Assembly: GCF_018448905.1 (NCBI RefSeq)
Contig: NZ_RCWA01000017.1
Coordinates: 1 to 64,000 of the forward strand
Direction of reading: 5' to 3'
Origin: Photorhabdus heterorhabditis
Lineage (GTDB): Bacteria > Pseudomonadota > Gammaproteobacteria > Enterobacterales > Enterobacteriaceae
DNA length: 64,000 nt
The notes under the pieces were generated by a model. It was not told the DNA's origin. It saw only the letters and a program-made list of their open reading frames with translations, and did not search any database. Positions 51,763-59,513 of this stretch are shown one piece after another. Made by a program: the position numbers and the translations under genes. Each line of letters begins with the position of its first letter. The first letter of the stretch is position 1.

Positions 51763-52401
51763 ATGAGTTACTCAAAGGTTGATATAGATCTCTGGAATAG
51801 GAAAGCGCATTTCTTGCATTTCCGTAATGTCGTGCAATGTGGATTTAGTCTGACAACAAAAATTGATATTACCCATTTGTTATCTTCGTTGGTAGAAAAA
51901 CAATATAAATTCTACCCGACCATGATTTATTTAATATCAAAAGTTGTGAACTCTTACTCTGAGTTCAGAGTGGCTGTAAAAGATGAAGAATTAGTTGTAT
52001 GGGATAGTGTAAATCCTGCGTATACAATCTTTCACAATGAAACAGAAACATTCTCAGCGATTTGGACTGAGTTCAATTGTGATCTGCCAGAGTTTATGAA
52101 AAACTATTCTGCTGATTATGAAACCTATAAAGATGATCTTTGTTTTTTTTCTAAACCAGAACTACCTGAAAACCACTTTCATATATCGTCAGTGCCGTGG
52201 GTAAGTTTTGATGGGTTTAACTTGAACGTTGCGAATTTTACAGATTATTTTCCACCCATATTTACGATGGGAAAATTTTACAAGAATGGAAATCAAACGC
52301 AGTTGCCTTTGGCAATTCAAGTGCATCATGCTACTTGTGATGGTTTCCATGTTGGGCGTGCTATTAATAAATTACAAGAGCTATGTGACGATTTTATTTA
52401 G
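51763..52401 (+). CDS. cat: Chloramphenicol O-acetyltransferase, type A
   Basis: CAT acetylates chloramphenicol with acetyl-CoA in the cytoplasm and works as a trimer. From ATG 51763 (MSYSKVDIDLWNRKAHFLHF) the product is 212 residues, within the 210-220 range of the family. The catalytic motif HHATCDGFHVG near residue 188 carries the active His, and FYPTMIYLISKVVN, SVPWVSFDGFNL and FPPIFTMGKF are conserved. GAAGGG lies six bases before the ATG but inside the hairpin. The gene is chromosomal, without integron or IS flanks, so it may be an intrinsic resistance gene of this lineage. Confidence 0.93.
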   Translation: MSYSKVDIDLWNRKAHFLHFRNVVQCGFSLTTKIDITHLLSSLVEKQYKFYPTMIYLISKVVNSYSEFRVAVKDEELVVWDSVNPAYTIFHNETETFSAIWTEFNCDLPEFMKNYSADYETYKDDLCFFSKPELPENHFHISSVPWVSFDGFNLNVANFTDYFPPIFTMGKFYKNGNQTQLPLAIQVHHATCDGFHVGRAINKLQELCDDFI

Positions 52402-52451
52402 TTAAAGTCAACCTGAATTTTCATAATGATGAATCATAATTAATGATTAAA

Positions 52452-52480
52452 GCGGCTCATGAATTTATGGAATGAGCCGC
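52452..52480. terminator. Hairpin between cat and the membrane regulator
   Basis: GCGGCTCAT / ATGAGCCGC (9-bp perfect stem) between convergent genes; no T-run on the plus strand. Confidence 0.5.
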
Positions 52481-52616
52481 AGGCGATAGTTGAATTAATT
52501 CGGTTGTTTCTTATTTAATTTATCTCCATTTGTGAATGTTTAATAGGGTTGAAAATAAAAATTCATATTTTATTAATATTTTCTTCAATTATTAAAATAT
52601 AAGTCATCATTATTTC

Positions 52617-53093
52617 TCAGTTAAAAAAAGGAGCAGTATATAAGATAGTAGATAACCAGATGCTTGCCGTGATGAACATGATAATAAGTTTGGTGAAACG
52701 CCAATAAGATGGCTTGGGAATTGTATTTGTGGGGATGAATGATTCGGTATTCTTAGACTGACTATCTTCTGGTTCTTTATCTTGAAATGGCAAAATAAAA
52801 CGATAGCCCTGTCGGTATACTGTGTGTATTGCTTCGCCTAGCTCACAATAGCGTAGTGTCCGGCGTAACTTACAGATCAATTGCAATAGATTGGTTTCTG
52901 CTACTCCGTTTTGGCGTTCAGGCCAAACCAGCGGGATTAGCTGTTCCCGGTTTAAGGTGTTCCCTTGTGATGCATGTTCCCACAGTGCGAGTAGCAGGCG
53001 TTTCTCTTTCTCCGTAATGATAAACATATTCTTACCATGGATTATTTTGTTGGAGTCACAGTCCAAATAAACATCTCTAGTTATTTTCAGCAT
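52617..53093 (-). CDS. Membrane-tethered ToxR/CadC-like transcription regulator
   Basis: Residues 1-102 form an OmpR/ToxR-type winged helix (TEKEKRLLLALWEHASQGN, LNREQLIPLVWPERQ, LLQLICKLRRTLR, IHTVYRQGYRFILP). A polar linker (103-133) leads to one membrane span (about 134-152, KLIIMFITASIWLSTILYT), after which only six residues remain. The 158-residue protein therefore has a cytoplasmic DNA-binding domain but almost no periplasmic sensor, so a partner protein or the membrane itself may provide the signal. It lies between cat and the PVC operon, divergent from the latter, and could control it (inference). Confidence 0.82.
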   Translation of the reverse strand: MLKITRDVYLDCDSNKIIHGKNMFIITEKEKRLLLALWEHASQGNTLNREQLIPLVWPERQNGVAETNLLQLICKLRRTLRYCELGEAIHTVYRQGYRFILPFQDKEPEDSQSKNTESFIPTNTIPKPSYWRFTKLIIMFITASIWLSTILYTAPFFN

Positions 53094-53596
53094 AACGCAT
53101 TCTCTGCCTCTGTTTAATGTGTTTAGTGTTTACCTATCCGCTATAGCCAGGAGACTCAAATAGGCTTATGCCTGTTAAAATTTATATAATTTCTGCATTA
53201 ATAATGCAAGAAAATAAATAATTTAAAATTTTTATTTTGTTTTGTAATGCATGTTATTTTTCTGATTTTTATTGAGAAATAAAATTAATGATAATTATTT
53301 ATTTATCAATTTTATTTATATTTTTGATGGCGGTTATTTTTATTTATGAAATAAAGGGGCGTTTTATAATATAGATAAAAATTTTTTAGGTATTATTGGA
53401 TTTTTATAAATCATTTTTATGCGAATTAGAGAATAGATGACTATGAGTGATGCCCCAGCTAACTGGGAAGTATTGGGTGATTGTTGGGTAATTGTATTGA
53501 ATCATTGAGCAAAAGCAGCGATAAAAATAATTAGTTTTTATTTTTAACTTTTATTTAGGTATGGGTGAGTGACTATTGATCAGCGAATGGCTCTAG
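53094..53596. other. Long AT-rich leader region upstream of the PVC operon
   Basis: About 500 bases, extremely AT-rich in 53160-53420, probably containing promoters for the regulator (minus) and the PVC operon (plus). A 23-codon frame at 53437-53508 (MTMSDAPANWEVLGDCWVIV...) has no good ribosome binding site and is unproven. High AT content would suit H-NS silencing. Confidence 0.45.
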
Positions 53597-53612
53597 TGTG
53601 ATGTTTATCACG
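53597..53612 (+). promoter_or_regulatory. CRP-like site upstream of the PVC operon
   Basis: TGTGA-TGTTTA-TCACG matches the CRP consensus TGTGA-N6-TCACA at nine of ten positions, 199 bp before pvc1. Its right half is also the first part of the tandem repeats that follow. Confidence 0.55.
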
Positions 53613-53641
53613 TACTAATCACGTACTAATCACGTACTAAT
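53609..53641 (+). repeat. Three tandem copies of an 11-bp unit
   Basis: CACGTACTAAT is repeated three times without spacing. Eleven bases is about one helical turn, so the copies face the same side of DNA, as in iterated regulator sites. Confidence 0.85.
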
Positions 53642-53743
53642 TTAGTGGGTTCAGGTGTTAGTTAGGTCGCCTCATTTCTTCTATGAGGATTTGGATATAA
53701 AAGCCGGGCTAATACACCAGAGGAATTAGGCGTGATACCTAAG

Positions 53744-53754
53744 GGCGGTAGCGT
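53744..53754 (+). promoter_or_regulatory. ops element (RfaH recruitment site) in the PVC leader
   Basis: GGCGGTAGCGT is an exact match to the core of the ops/JUMPstart element, 56 bp upstream of the pvc1 ATG on the coding strand. ops pauses RNA polymerase and loads RfaH, which prevents premature termination in long operons such as LPS, capsule and haemolysin genes. Confidence 0.8.
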
Positions 53755-53810
53755 ACCTGAAATGATGAGTGTTTTAGCTCAATATAAATTTTTTTAGGAA
53801 GGAAATAACG

Positions 53811-54260
53811 ATGTCTACAACTGCCGATCAAATTGCTGTTCAATACCCAATCCCAACCTATCGTTTTGTCGTTACCATTGGTGATGAACAAATGTGTTTT
53901 CAAAGTGTATCAGGATTAGATATCAGCTATGACACAATTGAATATCGTGATGGAGTAGGTAACTGGCTACAAATGCCTGGACAGCGTCAAAGACCGACTA
54001 TTACCTTGAAGCGAGGTATCTTTAAAGGGCAATCTAAGTTGTACGATTGGATTAATTCTATTTCTCTTAATCAGATAGAGAAGAAAGATATTTCTATTAG
54101 TCTGACCGATGAAACAGGTTCAAATCTGCTGATTACCTGGAATATCGCTAATGCTTTCCCAGAAAAGCTAACTGCTCCCAGTTTTGATGCAACCAGTAAT
54201 GAAGTTGCGGTGCAAGAGATAAGCTTGAAAGCAGATCGGGTTACTGTTGAATTCCATTAA
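53811..54260 (+). CDS. pvc1: PVC1, inner tube protein (Afp1-like)
   Basis: PVC1 polymerises into hexameric rings that form the rigid inner tube driven into the target cell. The 149-residue protein belongs to the phage tail tube (gp19/Hcp-like) family: PIPTYRFVVTIGDEQMCFQSVSGLDISYDTIEYRDG, then RPTITLKRGIFKGQSKLYDWINSI and VQEISLKADRVTVEFH. AGGAAGGAAATAACG precedes the ATG. It is the first gene of the operon, downstream of an ops element, and is followed by a terminator-like hairpin that may raise its level over the distal genes. Confidence 0.93.
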   Translation: MSTTADQIAVQYPIPTYRFVVTIGDEQMCFQSVSGLDISYDTIEYRDGVGNWLQMPGQRQRPTITLKRGIFKGQSKLYDWINSISLNQIEKKDISISLTDETGSNLLITWNIANAFPEKLTAPSFDATSNEVAVQEISLKADRVTVEFH

Positions 54261-54262
54261 TA

Positions 54263-54310
54263 CACTGTTTGGTGTCAGGAATAATCTGGCACGTTAATAC
54301 AGTGCTTTTT
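54263..54310 (+). terminator. Terminator-like hairpin between pvc1 and pvc2
   Basis: CACTGT..GTGTCAG....CTGGCAC..ACAGTG (outer arms 54263-54268 and 54299-54304, inner arms 54272-54278 and 54286-54292) is followed by CTTTTT. pvc2 continues 13 bases later, so this would be a partial terminator or a processing site. Confidence 0.6.
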
Positions 54311-54323
54311 AAAGGCTAATATT

Positions 54324-55421
54324 ATGACAATTGATACATCTTATCCGGGTGTCTATATTGAAGAAGATGCTTCATTGGCACTTTCTGTCCGTACAAGTGC
54401 AACGGCAGTGCCTGTTTTTGCTGTTGCAAATAACAATTTATTAATGTCAGCGACCCATATTCGCATTAGTAGCTGGTTGGACTATCTGACACGAAAAGGA
54501 GGGCAATTTAATCCCACTGACATGCTTGATATTTCACTACGTGCTTATTTTATTCATGGCGGTGGATATGGTTATCTGGTTAAAACCAAAGATTTAGCCA
54601 GCCAGGTTCCAGAACTTGATGATGTAACCTTGTTGGTTGCTGCCGGAGAAGATATCAAAGAGGCTGTAAGTACACTTTGTAAACCGGGTAAAGGATTATT
54701 CGCCATTTTTGATGGCCCAAAGAGTGATAGTGAAATAAAAGAACCCGAAAAAATACTTCAATCTTACCCTGCGACCCCTTACGGGGCAGTTTACTATCCC
54801 TGGCTAACAGCTGAATGGGGAGATAAAAAAGCTCCCGTTGATATTCCACCCAGTGCCGTGATGGCCGGTATTTATGCCAATGTCGATAACAGCCGGGGGG
54901 TTTGGCAAGCACCGGCTAACGTCCCTATTCAAGGCGGATTACAACCTAAATACCCGGTGACTGATGATTTACAAGGGGAATATAACAAAGGTAAAGAAAA
55001 GTCAGATAAGGCGTTGAATATGATCCGTACCTTTCCTAAGGGCAGCACGCTTGTCTGGGGAGCCAGAACACTTGAAGGTAGTGATAACTGGCGTTATATC
55101 TCGGTTCGTCGCCTGTTTAACAGTGCAGAAAGGGATATCAAAAACGCCATGAGTTTCGCGGTATTTGAACCCAACAGCCAACCCACCTGGGAGGTTGTGC
55201 GCCGGGCTATTGATAATTATCTCTATTCCCTTTGGCAACAAGGCGGATTAGTGGGAAATAAAGCTGATCAGGCTTATTTCGTTCAAGTTGGTAAAGGCAC
55301 CACGATGACTGATGATGATATTAAACAGGGCAAAATGATCGTCAAAGTGGGTATGGCGGCGGTTCGTCCGGCTGAATTTATTATTTTGCAGTTTAGCCAG
55401 TCAATTGGGCAAGCTCGGTAA
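54324..55421 (+). CDS. pvc2: PVC2, contractile sheath protein (Afp2-like)
   Basis: PVC2 is one of three sheath paralogues; sheath contraction drives the tube into the target. The 365 residues start MTIDTSYPGVYIEEDASLALSVRTSATAVPVF, the N-terminal linker of the tail-sheath family, and end with the conserved domain GTTMTDDDIKQGKMIVKVGMAAVRPAEFIILQF. The intervening motifs PPSAVMAGIYANVDNSRGVWQAPANV, KGSTLVWGARTL and RYISVRRLFNSAERDI are sheath signatures. The domain between residues 33 and 110 is short compared with pvc3. Confidence 0.93.
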   Translation: MTIDTSYPGVYIEEDASLALSVRTSATAVPVFAVANNNLLMSATHIRISSWLDYLTRKGGQFNPTDMLDISLRAYFIHGGGYGYLVKTKDLASQVPELDDVTLLVAAGEDIKEAVSTLCKPGKGLFAIFDGPKSDSEIKEPEKILQSYPATPYGAVYYPWLTAEWGDKKAPVDIPPSAVMAGIYANVDNSRGVWQAPANVPIQGGLQPKYPVTDDLQGEYNKGKEKSDKALNMIRTFPKGSTLVWGARTLEGSDNWRYISVRRLFNSAERDIKNAMSFAVFEPNSQPTWEVVRRAIDNYLYSLWQQGGLVGNKADQAYFVQVGKGTTMTDDDIKQGKMIVKVGMAAVRPAEFIILQFSQSIGQAR

Positions 55422-55451
55422 AAATCATCTAAATTGAATGAGGACGTTATA

Positions 55452-56942
55452 ATGCCTTCTGTCGCATATACTACACCCGGTGTCTATATTGAAGAGGATG
55501 CTTCACTCTCGTTATCAATTAGCACCAGCCCAACAGCGATTCCGGTTTTTATTGGTAAGTTTTTTAGAAAAGATGGAACCCCGATAAAACCGGGTAGTTG
55601 TATTAAAATCACCAGTTGGTTGGATTTTACCTCACAGTTTTCGTTTTCGCCTGTAGTGTCAGTAAAGGCTGAGGCTACCAAGGTTGAACTTAAGCCTAAG
55701 CCTGAACCTGAACTTGAACCTAAGCCTAAAACTACGGAACCAAAAGACATTCAGAGACTTGCTGTTACTGAAGGTAGTGATTCGCTAGAGAAAGAAAAAG
55801 AGAAAAAGGAAGGAGAGGAAAAGGAGGTTAAATACACCTATACCTATGTTGCCACTATCACAGAAATTTCTTTAAGTGCCTTTGCTGTGCAGCATTATTT
55901 TAATAATGGCGGTGGTATCTGTTATTTGTTGCCATTGGTAGCAACTGATGCAGGTACTGCGACAACAGAATTAGCAACGCTGCCAGACCTGATTGAAAAA
56001 CAGCAGGAGATCACTTTACTGCTCTGTGCTGAAACGGATGAAACGTTAAAACCTCATACAAAACAGGCTGTTTACGATGCGATAAATTCCTTGTTGCAAA
56101 AAAAAGTGGGTTATTTTCTGATTGCTGACAGTAAAGATGGAACAAATAAGCCAACGACCCAACCGGATAAAACCGCTGTCTATTACCCTGATTTAGAGAC
56201 CTCTTTTACTTATAACCCGCCAACGGATGCTGATATTGTGTTAAGGGGTTATCAGGGGAATAAAGAGGTGAATACGCTAGCTGATCTGAATACGGATTCA
56301 CCAAAAGAGTATAAAGAAGAGTATGAAAAAGCTAAAAAATTAGCTTATGACAAATGGCAGGCAGCTAACGTACCCACAACACCAATTACCTTGCCACCCA
56401 GCGCCGCCGTTGCGGGTGCTTATGCGGCAACCGATGCTAGTCGTGGTGTTTGGAAAGCGCCCGCCAACGTAGCATTGAATAATGCTAAACCAAACAAGGT
56501 GATCACCGATGATAAGCAAGGTGCTATGAATAAAGCGGGCATTAATGCTATCCGTCACTTTACTGGTAAAGGCACCCTGATTTGGGGCGCACGTACCCTG
56601 AAAGAAAGTGATGACTGGTGCTATATTCCGGTACGTCGCTTATTTAATAGTGCAGAACGGGATATCAAACAGGCAATGCAAGTTGCTGTCTTTGAACCCA
56701 ATAGCCAACCCACCTGGGAGCGAGTACGGTCAGCCATTGACAATTATCTCCACCAACTTTGGCAGCAAGGGGCGCTGGTCGGTAGTCACCTTCAGGAAGC
56801 CTATTTTGTGCAAATTGGTCAAGGTATCACCATGTCCGAGACAGATATTAGGGACGGAAAAATGATCGTCAAGGTTGGGATGGCGGCGGTCCGTCCGGCT
56901 GAATTTATTATCCTGCAATTTTCGCAAAACGTAGCACAGTAA
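55452..56942 (+). CDS. pvc3: PVC3, contractile sheath protein with a charged insertion
   Basis: This second sheath paralogue is 496 residues from ATG 55452 (MPSVAYTTPGVYIEEDASLS), chosen for its GAGGAC ribosome binding site. The C-terminal half (KGTLIWGARTL, YIPVRRLFNSAERDIKQAMQ, KMIVKVGMAAVRPAEF) is nearly the same as pvc2. Residues about 68-130 form a low-complexity insertion of Lys, Glu and Pro (KPKPEPELEPKPKT, then EKEKEKKEGEEKE) absent from pvc2 and pvc4. The insertion falls in the N-terminal sheath region expected to be exposed on the outer surface. Confidence 0.92.
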   Translation: MPSVAYTTPGVYIEEDASLSLSISTSPTAIPVFIGKFFRKDGTPIKPGSCIKITSWLDFTSQFSFSPVVSVKAEATKVELKPKPEPELEPKPKTTEPKDIQRLAVTEGSDSLEKEKEKKEGEEKEVKYTYTYVATITEISLSAFAVQHYFNNGGGICYLLPLVATDAGTATTELATLPDLIEKQQEITLLLCAETDETLKPHTKQAVYDAINSLLQKKVGYFLIADSKDGTNKPTTQPDKTAVYYPDLETSFTYNPPTDADIVLRGYQGNKEVNTLADLNTDSPKEYKEEYEKAKKLAYDKWQAANVPTTPITLPPSAAVAGAYAATDASRGVWKAPANVALNNAKPNKVITDDKQGAMNKAGINAIRHFTGKGTLIWGARTLKESDDWCYIPVRRLFNSAERDIKQAMQVAVFEPNSQPTWERVRSAIDNYLHQLWQQGALVGSHLQEAYFVQIGQGITMSETDIRDGKMIVKVGMAAVRPAEFIILQFSQNVAQ

Positions 56943-56995
56943 CTGCATTAAGACGCGGTTTAGCGCTGCGTCTGTTTACTGCTAAGGAGATGATC

Positions 56996-58195
56996 ATGGA
57001 GATGATAAAACAGCCAGGCGTAACCGTAACGGAAAACCTAATATCGCAGAAACAGGATAATGAATTCATCGGGGTACCTGTTTTTATCGGTGATATCCAA
57101 CGTCTTGTAAACGAAAGCAGTCGCGATAAAGCCGTTAAACTCACTAGTCTGACCGATTTTACTCTGACATTTGCTCAGTCAGGATTAACGTACTATTCCG
57201 TGCGCCATTTCTTTGAAAATGGGGGACAGCAAGCCTATGTATTGCCACTGGGTCTTAATGCGCAATTAAAAGATTTTCAATCATTGATCACTGCGTTACA
57301 ACAGGATTGGATTAAACAGGTCATTTCCGCAGAGAGTGCTATCACACTGATTGTCATTCCTGATATTGCCCGCTTTAATCGGATGGGTGATCCCAGCGCA
57401 AAAATAGATCTTTGGTTGCAGTTTTGGCAGTCAGTGCTCGATCTTTGTAAGAGCCGGCGTGGCATTATAGGATTGTTGGATGCCCCTGATGACCTAGCAC
57501 TGGCGGCTAAATGTTTAGAGCAATTTTCCTCAAGTGATCGGCAATGGGGCGCGGTATATTGGCCAGCACTGAACAGTGCTTACCAAGACGCAGGACAAAA
57601 TACTGTCGTACTTTCGCCTACGGCTGCGGTTGCTGCTGTCATTCAGAGTAACGATAAACGGAAAGGCATATGGACTGCTCCCGCTAATGTGGCTTTAGCC
57701 AAAGTGGTGAGTCCGATACGCTCTTTTATTGAAGCTAATGCCTTCTTTAATCGGGATGATGACACCCCGTTGAATCTGATTCGCAGTTTTCCCGGCAAAG
57801 GGATAAAAATCTGGGGATGTCGCACTCTGGACAACACACCCGACTCTCCCTGGCGCTATATTCAAATTCGCCGTCTGGTTTCCTATATTGAAGCTCATAT
57901 GACCCGACTCGGCCATGCTTTCGTTTTCGAGCCAAATAACCCGATTACTTGGATGAAACTTAAAGGCCAAACTTATAACTGGCTACATCAGCTGTGGTTA
58001 AAAGGTGGACTGCGGGGGACTGAGGAAGAACGGGCATTTGACATCTTACTCGGTGTTGATGAGTCAATGAGTGAAGCGGATATGCGGGCCGGGAAAATGA
58101 TCATGAAAATCAGGCTAGCGCTGTTAATTCCGTCAGAATTTATTGAGCTGAGTCTGACGTTTGATACGCGTACCGGTACAACCAGGTTAAGTTAA
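56996..58195 (+). CDS. pvc4: PVC4, contractile sheath protein (Afp4-like)
   Basis: The third sheath paralogue is 399 residues from ATG 56996, which has AAGGAG six bases upstream; ATGs at 56990 and 57002 are alternatives. It starts QPGVTVTENLISQKQDNEFIGVPVFIGDIQ and carries SPTAAVAAVIQSNDKRKGIWTAPANVAL, KGIKIWGCRTL, RYIQIRRLVSYIEAHM and a C-terminal DMRAGKMIMKIRLALLIPSEFIEL. It is more divergent than pvc2 and pvc3 are from each other, consistent with a minor sheath protein next to the baseplate, as proposed for Afp4. Confidence 0.92.
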   Translation: MEMIKQPGVTVTENLISQKQDNEFIGVPVFIGDIQRLVNESSRDKAVKLTSLTDFTLTFAQSGLTYYSVRHFFENGGQQAYVLPLGLNAQLKDFQSLITALQQDWIKQVISAESAITLIVIPDIARFNRMGDPSAKIDLWLQFWQSVLDLCKSRRGIIGLLDAPDDLALAAKCLEQFSSSDRQWGAVYWPALNSAYQDAGQNTVVLSPTAAVAAVIQSNDKRKGIWTAPANVALAKVVSPIRSFIEANAFFNRDDDTPLNLIRSFPGKGIKIWGCRTLDNTPDSPWRYIQIRRLVSYIEAHMTRLGHAFVFEPNNPITWMKLKGQTYNWLHQLWLKGGLRGTEEERAFDILLGVDESMSEADMRAGKMIMKIRLALLIPSEFIELSLTFDTRTGTTRLS

Positions 58196-58208
58196 ACAGG
58201 GGCAAAAT

Positions 58209-58667
58209 ATGCAAAACTTCTACACCCCGTCAGTATCACACCGTTTTATCGCCAGTTTTTTGTTTAACAATATTCCCAGTCCACTTGATATTGCCTTTCA
58301 GCGGATCTCGGGTCTGAGCCGTGAACTGCAAACCACCCAACACAGCCAGGGTGGAGAAAATGCTAGAAATGTTTGGCTGGCCGATAAGATCCAACATGGC
58401 AGTTTGGTGTTGGAACGCGGTGTGATGACGGTGACGCCGCTCACTCTGGTATTTGATCATGTCCTGCGTGGGGAAAAAGCGATTTATGCTGATGTGGTCA
58501 TTATGTTGCTGAATGAAAATTATTTACCCGTGGCAAGCTGGACAGTGAGTAACGCCTTACCGGTTCGTTGGTCTACCGGTGACTTTGATGCCAAAAGCAA
58601 TGCTGTTTTGGTGAACTCTTTGGAATTACGTTATCAGGATATGCTCTGGTTAGGAGTGACAGTATGA
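58209..58667 (+). CDS. pvc5: PVC5, tube-type protein (Afp5-like)
   Basis: PVC5 is a second gp19-type tube protein thought to start the tube on the spike. The 152 residues begin [21 protein letters not shown] and contain [41 protein letters not shown] and the closing [18 protein letters not shown], aligning with pvc1's fold but with different surface loops. It starts 13 bp after pvc4 and overlaps pvc6 by four bases. Confidence 0.9.
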   Translation: MQNFYTPSVSHRFIASFLFNNIPSPLDIAFQRISGLSRELQTTQHSQGGENARNVWLADKIQHGSLVLERGVMTVTPLTLVFDHVLRGEKAIYADVVIMLLNENYLPVASWTVSNALPVRWSTGDFDAKSNAVLVNSLELRYQDMLWLGVTV

Positions 58668-58843
58668 CGGTAGAAATTAAAGAACTGATTATTCGGGCCA
58701 AAGTCACTGATTCCATGAGTGATTCATCATCTCCACGAACATTAGTTCAGGAAGAGTTAGATAATGCCCGCTTGATTGAAAGGGTGAAGCGAGAGGTGCT
58801 AGAGGCATTACGTGAAGCAGGAGGTCATTATGAGCTTAATTGA
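58664..58843 (+). CDS. pvc6: PVC6, small conserved protein (Afp6-like, DUF5908)
   Basis: A 59-residue protein, [20 protein letters not shown]...[10 protein letters not shown], with a helical, charged C-terminal half. It overlaps pvc5 (ATGA) and its 3' end overlaps pvc7 by 14 bases, so it is embedded in the translation-coupled block. A small gene of this size at this position is constant in PVC and Afp clusters. Its structural role is not known to me. Confidence 0.85.
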   Translation: MTVEIKELIIRAKVTDSMSDSSSPRTLVQEELDNARLIERVKREVLEALREAGGHYELN

Positions 58844-59513
58844 ACGTAGTCTGTCCAAACTCACGCTGACTGCTTTTAAAGATCGGGAAGGTAAAATCTT
58901 GGTGGGCAGTTTACAGGTCATGTATAACCCGGATGCAATCCAGTTCAATTATCAGGCCAGTTATAAAAAGGAAGAAAGCGTTACCGGTACCTACCAAAGC
59001 AACCAATATGTATCGTCTCAGCCTGCTGGCTTGTCATTAAATCTGTTGTTTGATGCCTCTATGCCCGGCAACAATACGCCGATCGAAACCCAGCTGGCGA
59101 TCCTGAAAACCCTCTGTGCCGTTGATGCTGGCACTAAAGCCCCCCATTACCTTAAAATCAAATGGGGCAAAATGCGCTGGGAAAATAAAGGTTATTTTGC
59201 TTGTCGGGCCAACGGCCTCAATATTCATTACACCTTATTTGACCGGGATGCTACGCCGTTGCGGGCAACTGCCACCTTATCTGTGGTGGCAGATGAAAGT
59301 TTTGTTATTCAAGCTACCGAGCAACAATTAAAATCGCCACCGGTTACTGCGGTCAGTGTAACCGATATGCTCTCTCTACCTTTGATCGCACTGGGTGCCG
59401 GCGCTTCTCTGGCAGGCGGTATCGATTATCTCTCTCTGGCTTGGCAAAACGGTTTGGATAATCTGGATGATTTCACGCCAGGACAAACGCTGCAAGCACG
59501 GAGGAAGGCATGA
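58830..59513 (+). CDS. pvc7: PVC7, LysM-like baseplate/tube-cap protein (Afp7-like)
   Basis: Afp7-type proteins join the tube to the spike in the baseplate. The 227 residues from ATG 58830 ([25 protein letters not shown] upstream) contain [55 protein letters not shown] and a C-terminal [11 protein letters not shown] expected for a LysM-like end. It overlaps pvc6 upstream and pvc8 downstream (ATGA). Confidence 0.9.
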   Translation: MSLIERSLSKLTLTAFKDREGKILVGSLQVMYNPDAIQFNYQASYKKEESVTGTYQSNQYVSSQPAGLSLNLLFDASMPGNNTPIETQLAILKTLCAVDAGTKAPHYLKIKWGKMRWENKGYFACRANGLNIHYTLFDRDATPLRATATLSVVADESFVIQATEQQLKSPPVTAVSVTDMLSLPLIALGAGASLAGGIDYLSLAWQNGLDNLDDFTPGQTLQARRKA

